A stretch of 12,400 nucleotides of DNA from Bacteroidales bacterium (GTDB taxonomy: Bacteria; Bacteroidota; Bacteroidia; Bacteroidales; DTU049): assembly GCA_018432645.1 (NCBI GenBank), contig JAHDSP010000215.1, forward strand, positions 1 to 12,400, read 5' to 3'. Below are positions 7,080 through 12,400 of this stretch, in pieces. A program made the position numbers and the translations under genes. Position 1 is the stretch's first letter. The number at the start of each line of letters is the position of its first letter. The notes below the pieces were generated by a model. The model saw only the letters and a program-made list of their open reading frames with translations, ran no database searches and had not been told where the DNA came from.

Positions 7080-7138
7080 GCTAAAATTTTAAAAAATATC
7101 AATAATTGATAAAAAATTTTTATTTTAGCAAAAAATAT

Positions 7139-7840
7139 ATGTATAAAAGGATCTTATTAAAATTAAGTGGAGAAGCTTTAGCTAGTAAGGATGGTAGTAG
7201 CATCGGGATAGAACAGCTCGAACATTATTGTAATGAAATAGCTGATGCCTATTCAATGGGAGTACAAGTGGCAATAGTGATAGGTGGTGGTAATATTTTT
7301 AGAGGTATTCAAGGAATAAATAGTGGATTTTCTCGATTACAAGGCGATTATATGGGAATGATGGCTACAGTAATTAACAGTTTAGCTCTACAAGAGATAC
7401 TTTTGCAATATAACATTTCATCAAAGATATTTGGTGCGATTTCTATTGAAAATATTTGTGAAAAATTTTATTTTAGAAATGCTATTGAATTATTAGAACA
7501 AAATAAAGTAATTATTTTATCTGGAGGTACTGGTAATCCATTATTTACAACTGATTCAGCTGCAGCGCTGAGAGCTATTGAGATAGGGGCTGATGTATTA
7601 TTAAAAGGCACAAAAGTAGATGGAGTATATACTGAAGATCCTTTAAAAAATCCTAATGCTAAAAAATATGAGAATATAAGCTATGATGAAGCTTTTGAAA
7701 AAAAATTAAAAGTATTAGATCTGACTGCTTATACTCTCTGCATGGAAAATAAATTACCAATAATTGTTTATGATGCCACTAAAAAAGGTAATCTAAAAAA
7801 AGTTTTAAATGGTGAAAAAATATGTACTTTAATATCATAG
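7139..7840 (+). CDS. pyrH: UMP kinase
   Basis: This enzyme phosphorylates UMP to UDP with ATP in pyrimidine nucleotide synthesis and belongs to the amino acid kinase fold, found as a cytosolic hexamer in bacteria. The N-terminal KLSGEAL loop, GGGNIFRG (about 49-56), GDYMGMMATVINSLALQ (about 72-88) and the nucleotide-binding part GGTGNPLFTTDSAAALRA...GADVLLKGTKVDGVYTEDP are all intact. VLDLTAYTLCMENKLPIIVYD follows near the end. I chose the ATG at 7139, which starts at MYKRILLKLSGEAL and gives 233 residues, the usual length. An in-frame TTG at 7106 would add 11 residues not expected in the family. frr, a common neighbour of pyrH, does not follow; instead a glycosyltransferase gene starts 34 bases downstream. 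Confidence 0.96.
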   Translation: MYKRILLKLSGEALASKDGSSIGIEQLEHYCNEIADAYSMGVQVAIVIGGGNIFRGIQGINSGFSRLQGDYMGMMATVINSLALQEILLQYNISSKIFGAISIENICEKFYFRNAIELLEQNKVIILSGGTGNPLFTTDSAAALRAIEIGADVLLKGTKVDGVYTEDPLKNPNAKKYENISYDEAFEKKLKVLDLTAYTLCMENKLPIIVYDATKKGNLKKVLNGEKICTLIS

Positions 7841-7874
7841 AAACAAAAAAATACATAAAATTTAAAAATTATTA

Positions 7875-8981
7875 ATGGCAAACACAAGAACTAAAAAGAT
7901 ATTGTTTTTATGTCCCTATCCAATTAATAAGGCTCCTAGCCAAAGGTTAAAATATGAACAATATTTTCCATATTTTATAGAAAATGGATGGCACATTAAA
8001 GTTTCACCTTTCGTATCAGAAAAATTTTGGAAAATTATTTACAAAAAAGGTCATTTTATTGAAAAAACGCTTTTTACAATTTGTGGTTATTTGAACCGAT
8101 TTAGAGATTTATTTTATATCAGAAAATATGATGTAGTTTATGTACATTTATGGGTAACTCCATTGGGCCTACCTATATTTGAATGGTTAACAAAAAAATT
8201 AGCAAAAAAATTTATTTTTGATATAGATGATATGGTTTTCTTAGGACATTCTAGTGAAGCTAATAAATTTATTATTAAGGTCAAAGGAACCAAAAAAATG
8301 ATTTTCCTTATGAAAAATTCTAATCATGTAATCACTTGTACACCTTATCTAGATCAATTTGTTAGACAATATAATGAAAAAACCACAGATATTTCATCTA
8401 CTATCAATACTAATGTATATTTACCACGTACCGATTATCAATTGAATAATATTCCTATTTTAGGATGGAGTGGGAGCCATAGTACTTCTAAATATTTTAA
8501 GATTTTGGAGCCAGTATTTTTAGAATTGTTAAAAAAAGAAATACCATTTCAAATTTTAATTATTGGAGATGAAAATTTTCACTTTTCAGATATGAAAATA
8601 CCTTATAAAGCTATCCCATGGAATCTAGAAACAGAAGTCGAAGATTTAAAGAAAATAGATATTGGTTTATATCCTTTACCAGATGAGCCATGGGTCTATG
8701 GTAAAAGCGGTTTAAAAGCTTTACAATATATGGCATTGAGTATACCTACTATAGCTACAGCTGTAGGAGCTAATTTTCGCATTATTACTGATGCAGAAAA
8801 TGGTTTTTTAGTACCTATTAATGACCTTAATTCATGGGAAAAAATAATAATACAGCTACTTAATGATAAAGAATTACGAGAAAAAATTGGTAAAAAAGGT
8901 CGAGAAACAGTTGAAACATATTATTCATTAGAAGCAAATAAAGACAAATATTTATCTATTTTGGAGTCAATGATAGAATAA
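7875..8981 (+). CDS. GT4-like glycosyltransferase
   Basis: This 368-residue protein is predicted to transfer a sugar from an activated nucleotide donor to a glycan or lipid acceptor, probably in surface polysaccharide synthesis. The N-terminal Rossmann domain starts KKILFLCPYPINKAPSQRLKYEQYF, a pattern common in Bacteroidota GT4 enzymes, and includes FIFDIDDMVFL (about 113-123). The second domain starts near GWSGSHST (about 198) and contains GLYPLPDEPWVYGKSGLKALQYMALSIPTIATAVG, the donor-binding region of glycosyltransferase group 1. It ends with the usual NGFLV..NDLNSWEKII and LREKIGKKGRETVETYYS segments. No signal peptide or membrane span is seen, so it is cytosolic or peripheral. It lies 34 bases after pyrH with no promoter visible and is probably cotranscribed. 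Donor and acceptor cannot be read from the sequence. Confidence 0.9.
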   Translation: MANTRTKKILFLCPYPINKAPSQRLKYEQYFPYFIENGWHIKVSPFVSEKFWKIIYKKGHFIEKTLFTICGYLNRFRDLFYIRKYDVVYVHLWVTPLGLPIFEWLTKKLAKKFIFDIDDMVFLGHSSEANKFIIKVKGTKKMIFLMKNSNHVITCTPYLDQFVRQYNEKTTDISSTINTNVYLPRTDYQLNNIPILGWSGSHSTSKYFKILEPVFLELLKKEIPFQILIIGDENFHFSDMKIPYKAIPWNLETEVEDLKKIDIGLYPLPDEPWVYGKSGLKALQYMALSIPTIATAVGANFRIITDAENGFLVPINDLNSWEKIIIQLLNDKELREKIGKKGRETVETYYSLEANKDKYLSILESMIE

Positions 8982-9376
8982 AGATTATTAAAAAAATTAA
9001 TGAGATTAAATTTTTTAATAAATTATTTACCAAATTAAACTTTATTTATTAAAGTTTCCTGATATTTTTAAATATATAACGAATTTTCCCCAAAAATATT
9101 AAAGAAAATATGACTATATAGTAGTACCAGTCTATGTTAATGTATATTTGGTTTTAATTTTAGTAAGGCAATAAGTTCAAATAATTAAAAAACTGGATTC
9201 TATCAAGAACAATTAGGCTATTGAACTATTAAAAGTTTATTAATTCTGGAGAAGATCCGTTTTTATAAAAAATCAATAAAAGTATTATAAGGCAAAAGAG
9301 GGATAAATATTTTTTGAATAAGGTTAAAGTGAGGGGTTGGGTTAAGTATCAAATTTTTGTTATACTTTACAGTATG
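8982..9376. other. Gene-poor stretch between the glycosyltransferase and the insertion sequence
   Basis: Apart from two hairpins near 8987-9057, I find no gene, tRNA or recognisable RNA. Stops occur in all frames. From about 9180 to 9330 short open pieces interrupted by stops (for example FYQEQLGY) hint at decayed coding DNA, but I cannot assign a family. The last bases form the left end of the IS1595-type element. Confidence 0.5.
8987..9057 (+). terminator. Two AT-rich hairpins after the pyrH-glycosyltransferase operon
   Basis: The first hairpin pairs 8987-9001 with 9005-9019 (14 of 15 positions) around GAG, starting five bases after the stop. The second pairs AAACTTTA (9037-9044) with TAAAGTTT (9050-9057). 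Neither has a G+C-rich stem, and the T-runs after them are short. Position suggests transcription ends here. Confidence 0.4.
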
Positions 9377-10452
9377 TTATTCATATCTTTGACTTACAAT
9401 CTCTCTATACTTGTCCCATGCCCATCTGTCGTGGGATGACAGGTTTAGTAGTCTGCCAATGTCTGGATCTATCTTATCTTTCAAGTACTTATTCATTATT
9501 ACGAACCACATTAGGTAGCTCTGCAAGTACTTCGTAGCTACTCCGTGAAATCTACTCAACCACGTCTTAAAATCACTTATTTTGCTCTCTACTATCTTAA
9601 CACTGTACATCCCTCGTTTAATCTGTCTTTTGTTGACAATAACCTTTTTACTTTGCAAACTTTTCACAGCTTTTCTGAACTCTTTCTTTGGCTTTACACA
9701 TATCAGATTATTCTTTGATAATCTATTCTTCAGCTCTTCTCTCAATTGCTCATTTTTTACTTTTTTCTCTCCAACTTGTTTAAAAAGTAAATTACCTTCT
9801 CTATCTGTTACGACTAATACTGCTACTTTGGGATGTTTCTTCCTTTTAGCTCTTCGATATTCTTCTTTGCTTTTGAATTTTCTACCTTTTTCTGAATAGT
9901 TCATTAGCAACTCATCAGCTTCCACAATACCAGAGAAGCTTATACCACCTTCTAAGGCTCTAATGGCAGCTAATATTTTGTGTCGCCATTCAAAACTTGT
10001 TTTCAAACAAATGCCCACCTCATCAGCACAAGCTCGCAAACTTTTACCCTCGAGCATACATCTCATGTAATCGAGCATTAGAGGATATTTTCTCATACGA
10101 TAGACAAAGGTGCGAGCAGTCTCACGGAATTGATAACCGCAAGTTTTACACTTGTAAACTTGTCTACCATTTCTTTTGCCCGCTTTTATAACATTCTCGC
10201 TTCTACAATCTGGACATATGGCTGCGGTAGATTGAATTTTTACTTTTTGGTAATCTACAGCAGTAGCATTGTTATTGACGAGATATTGATATAGTTCATC
10301 AAGGAAATCTCGCTTGTGATCCTTTGGCATAGCCAAGTATTTATCAATGTTTTCTAGTAATTCTTTCATAATTATAAAATTTTAACAAAATTAATAAATT
10401 TTAATTAAATAATAAAATATTTAAAATATAACATAGAAATGTTATACAGGCC
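9339..10452 (-). mobile_element. IS1595-type insertion sequence (ends approximate)
   Basis: The element carries one transposase gene. The best candidate ends are an imperfect inverted pair. Plus-strand GGG..GTATC starts near 9339, and the reverse complement of the right side gives GGCCTGTATAAC from 10452. Both continue into a better matched block, TGTTATACTTTA (9358-9369) against the complement of 10422-10433 (11 of 12). I see no 8-bp target duplication at these limits, so the true ends may differ by several bases. The right end lies about 25 bases beyond the stop of the BatA-like gene, which is not interrupted. Confidence 0.5.
9377..10369 (-). CDS. IS1595-family transposase (ISXO2-like)
   Basis: This 330-residue protein should cut and join the ends of its element. 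It has an N-terminal zinc ribbon with Cys52, Cys55, Cys74 and Cys77 (CPDC...CKTC), and a helix-turn-helix (about 109-130, KSLRACADEVGICLKTSFEW). The catalytic domain follows, with VEADE (Asp152) as the first acidic residue and VES (Glu251) near the third catalytic position, then FHGVATKYLQSYLMWF, typical of the family. At the expected second aspartate (usually TDG or SDS) the sequence is NLICVKPKKEF with no acidic residue at the aligned position, so activity is uncertain. Its GC content and codon use look less AT-biased than in neighbouring genes, which suggests arrival from outside. A related copy ends at 154 on the other strand. Confidence 0.9.
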   Translation of the reverse strand: MKELLENIDKYLAMPKDHKRDFLDELYQYLVNNNATAVDYQKVKIQSTAAICPDCRSENVIKAGKRNGRQVYKCKTCGYQFRETARTFVYRMRKYPLMLDYMRCMLEGKSLRACADEVGICLKTSFEWRHKILAAIRALEGGISFSGIVEADELLMNYSEKGRKFKSKEEYRRAKRKKHPKVAVLVVTDREGNLLFKQVGEKKVKNEQLREELKNRLSKNNLICVKPKKEFRKAVKSLQSKKVIVNKRQIKRGMYSVKIVESKISDFKTWLSRFHGVATKYLQSYLMWFVIMNKYLKDKIDPDIGRLLNLSSHDRWAWDKYREIVSQRYE

Positions 10453-10476
10453 CCTTCTCCCCTGCCTCATCCCCTC

Positions 10477-12400
10477 TTATATCCTATTCTTCCACCTCCT
10501 TATCAGCATTATTTCCACGATCAATAAAGTTATTGTCAATATGATAAACAATACCCATATCGGCAATTTGCTCGAATTTACTGCAATATTTGAACCTCCA
10601 TATGTGATTGGGTATTTCCCAATAGTAATATTTGTCGAATTTTTAGTCAAGCTATCTAATTCTTTTTTCGTCCAATAATTCGGTCTTGACTCATTGCGTG
10701 GATAATTAAATGCTATAGGGATTTTATCATCTCCAATTGTTAAATTGTAAATTTCTGCTCTTTGTATAGCATTATTAAAAAATAACATTGCTCTTTCTCC
10801 TTGTGTTATGTATGGTATGTAGCTAGTATTATTAATTGGGTCTATCAGATAGATAGATTTATTGTTTTCTAAAACATCACCATTATCGTTTATGTTTATT
10901 GGCAAAGGTATTCCTGCAGATTGATTTGTAAAGTAATATAAGTCCATTGCTTGTGTAGAGCTAAAAGCCATTTGTAGTAATATAGGCACAAATAATTGAT
11001 GTTGTACTAATGAAGTAAACTCTCTCTGTAATGGAGAAGCTACAATATATATATTTCCTTTACCGTAATTGATTTGTTTTAAAAATGGATCTCCATTAGT
11101 CAATGTAAGTAAATTATTCCCAATAGATTTTGATAAATGGTAATATTTATTTACAAGTGGATAATCATAGTTCCTTGGAGGGCTGGTAAACATTCCTTTG
11201 AAAAATGGTAATGAAAAAGATATATTTTCAACTCGTAACGATTGCTCGTCTAATGTATTGCCAATATTGATATTTATTTTTGATAGCAGTGAACTCAAAT
11301 AATTTGCATTATTTGTTGGTGGCACTATAAATACAGCTGAGCCTTCTTGTACTTTTTTTAATAAGTTATTAAAAGCATCTGGAGATATATTATTTAGACT
11401 TTCTAATATATAAAAAGCAGGTTGTCCATTTGTGTTGGTTATAGCATTTAATTTTATTTTTTGGTAATTAAACAAGCTATCTCCAATAAAAATCTTAGGT
11501 ATTAATGTTTTATAATCATTCTCATAGCAATGATATACTCTAATATCCGAAGGAATATGTATAGAAAAAAATAAATTATTATCAAAATCATATCCATTAT
11601 CTACTGTGCTTACTTTGCCAGTTAAATAATTATTTTCTCCTATAGGAAAGCTGATTTCTTCTGTAGTCTGTGTATTTGCTGGTAGATTAACCACTGCAGA
11701 TCCGACAGATTTATTATTTAGGTAAACTTCTATTTTCACTCCATCTTCTGCTATATCGCTATTATTATTTATTTTAACATATAAACTACCTTGCGAATTT
11801 TTAGCTACTACTGGAGAGCCTAAAAACACACTATCTATTGAGATATTATTAATCTGTGGCGATTCTATTGGCATTAGATAAATATTAGCATTAATACTAT
11901 CTAATAATTGAAAAAAATCACTGGGGAAATCTGATTTCTGAAAATCGCTGAATAGGATAATGGATTTAGCAGTCGAATTGTTTAGTGTATGAAAAATAGT
12001 TTTGTATTGGTCTATAAATGTTGGGCTGTAATAAATAGAATCTATGAATTGGAGGCTTTCATTTTTTAAATGGAAATTTGGTTTTATAGTGCTTGATAAT
12101 GGCATAATGCCGATGAGAGTAGATGCTGATTGATTATTGATGGATTCTTTAGCTAAATTTTTAGCTTGTTGTAGCAAACTATAGCTACCGCTTTGATATC
12201 TCATACTCAGGCTATTGTCTATGGCTATCAATAGTTTATCTCCATTAGATATATTTGATATTTCATTTTTTCTCACTGGCATACAAAAAGCTAATATTAT
12301 AAAAGCAAAAGCCAAAAATCTGATAGCAAATAGTATCCATCTTTTAAGAGTTTGTTCTCTTTTAGTCTTTTCAGTTAATTCTCTCAATATTCTAATATGA
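10477..12400 (-). CDS. BatA-like von Willebrand factor A membrane protein (5' end outside window)
   Basis: The visible part has about 640 residues. An in-frame TTG at 12387 could be taken as a start, but the frame stays open to the window edge. It adds HIRI before LRELTEKTKREQTLKRWILFAIRFLAFAFIILAF, which matches the usual internal N-terminal part of BatA-like proteins, so the true start with the first membrane span lies further right. After this second span comes a vWA-like domain with the metal-site motif DNSLS (LLIAIDNSLSM) and a later IILFSDFQ. A long extracytoplasmic region of beta-type sequence follows, and then a final membrane span (PIWVLFIILTITLLIVEIMLI) before a basic tail. BatA family proteins often occur with MoxR ATPases and DUF58 proteins, and their exact function is unclear. 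The gene ends just beyond the insertion sequence and appears complete at its 3' end. Confidence 0.85.
   Translation of the reverse strand, partial: HIRILRELTEKTKREQTLKRWILFAIRFLAFAFIILAFCMPVRKNEISNISNGDKLLIAIDNSLSMRYQSGSYSLLQQAKNLAKESINNQSASTLIGIMPLSSTIKPNFHLKNESLQFIDSIYYSPTFIDQYKTIFHTLNNSTAKSIILFSDFQKSDFPSDFFQLLDSINANIYLMPIESPQINNISIDSVFLGSPVVAKNSQGSLYVKINNNSDIAEDGVKIEVYLNNKSVGSAVVNLPANTQTTEEISFPIGENNYLTGKVSTVDNGYDFDNNLFFSIHIPSDIRVYHCYENDYKTLIPKIFIGDSLFNYQKIKLNAITNTNGQPAFYILESLNNISPDAFNNLLKKVQEGSAVFIVPPTNNANYLSSLLSKININIGNTLDEQSLRVENISFSLPFFKGMFTSPPRNYDYPLVNKYYHLSKSIGNNLLTLTNGDPFLKQINYGKGNIYIVASPLQREFTSLVQHQLFVPILLQMAFSSTQAMDLYYFTNQSAGIPLPININDNGDVLENNKSIYLIDPINNTSYIPYITQGERAMLFFNNAIQRAEIYNLTIGDDKIPIAFNYPRNESRPNYWTKKELDSLTKNSTNITIGKYPITYGGSNIAVNSSKLPIWVLFIILTITLLIVEIMLIRRWKNRI

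Noticed and set aside
7106..7138. TTG start extending pyrH by 11 residues
   Set aside because: The ATG at 7139 gives the normal UMP kinase N-terminus and length; the extension is AT-rich and resembles leader DNA.
1..10452. Composite transposon bounded by the two IS1595-type copies
   Set aside because: The contents are core genes (pyrH, transketolase half, MscS) with no cargo character, and the copies are diverged.
10439..10678. 79-residue plus-strand open frame at the end of the BatA-like gene
   Set aside because: It lies antisense to the C-terminal span of the BatA-like protein; its hydrophobic look is a by-product of that region.
12385..12387. TTG as start codon of the BatA-like gene
   Set aside because: The frame is open to the window edge, and the residues before it (HIRI) match the usual BatA-family N-terminal region, so this codon is an internal leucine.
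1..12400. CRISPR arrays, tRNA or rRNA genes
   Set aside because: I looked for regularly spaced direct repeats and tRNA/rRNA signatures by eye and found none.

Overview
This is an AT-rich chromosomal stretch that looks like a Bacteroidota genome. The evidence is a type B (CHU_C-like) type IX secretion C-terminal domain, a PorE-like TPR/PD40/CRD/OmpA protein, a BatA-like von Willebrand protein, promoters of the TTTG-N19-TAnnTTTG kind, and no clear Shine-Dalgarno sites. I cannot name the genus.

Layout, left to right. The left edge (1-154) holds the last 50 codons of an IS1595-type transposase. An MscS channel gene follows on the minus strand (323-1411) with its own -7 box. A perfect 28-bp palindrome (1545-1572) then closes a three-gene minus-strand operon, transcribed in this order: transketolase C-terminal subunit (4363-3395), ECF sigma factor (3394-2843, its ATG directly after the transketolase stop), and a membrane protein (2798-1602). 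The membrane protein joins an anti-sigma-like N-terminus and one membrane span to Ig-like domains and a type B C-terminal domain. The gap at 4364-4741 contains a 235-bp element with 17-bp terminal inverted repeats (16/17 identical) around a CACAAAG-rich palindrome. Next comes the PorE-like gene (7030-4742, minus strand), divergent from pyrH and a GT4-like glycosyltransferase (plus strand, probably one operon). A gene-poor, degenerate stretch (8982-9376) leads to an IS1595-type insertion sequence (about 9339-10452). The right edge is filled by a BatA-like gene (minus strand) whose 5' end lies outside the window.

Most genes are ordinary housekeeping or envelope genes. The most unusual part is the sigma / anti-sigma-like pair. 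The putative membrane-bound regulator ends in a domain normally used to send proteins through the type IX secretion system, and the next minus-strand gene upstream encodes a likely type IX periplasmic component. A circuit that senses secretion or envelope state is a reasonable hypothesis, but only domain order and gene order support it. The two IS1595-type copies face each other across about 9.2 kb and could promote inversion of the segment between them.
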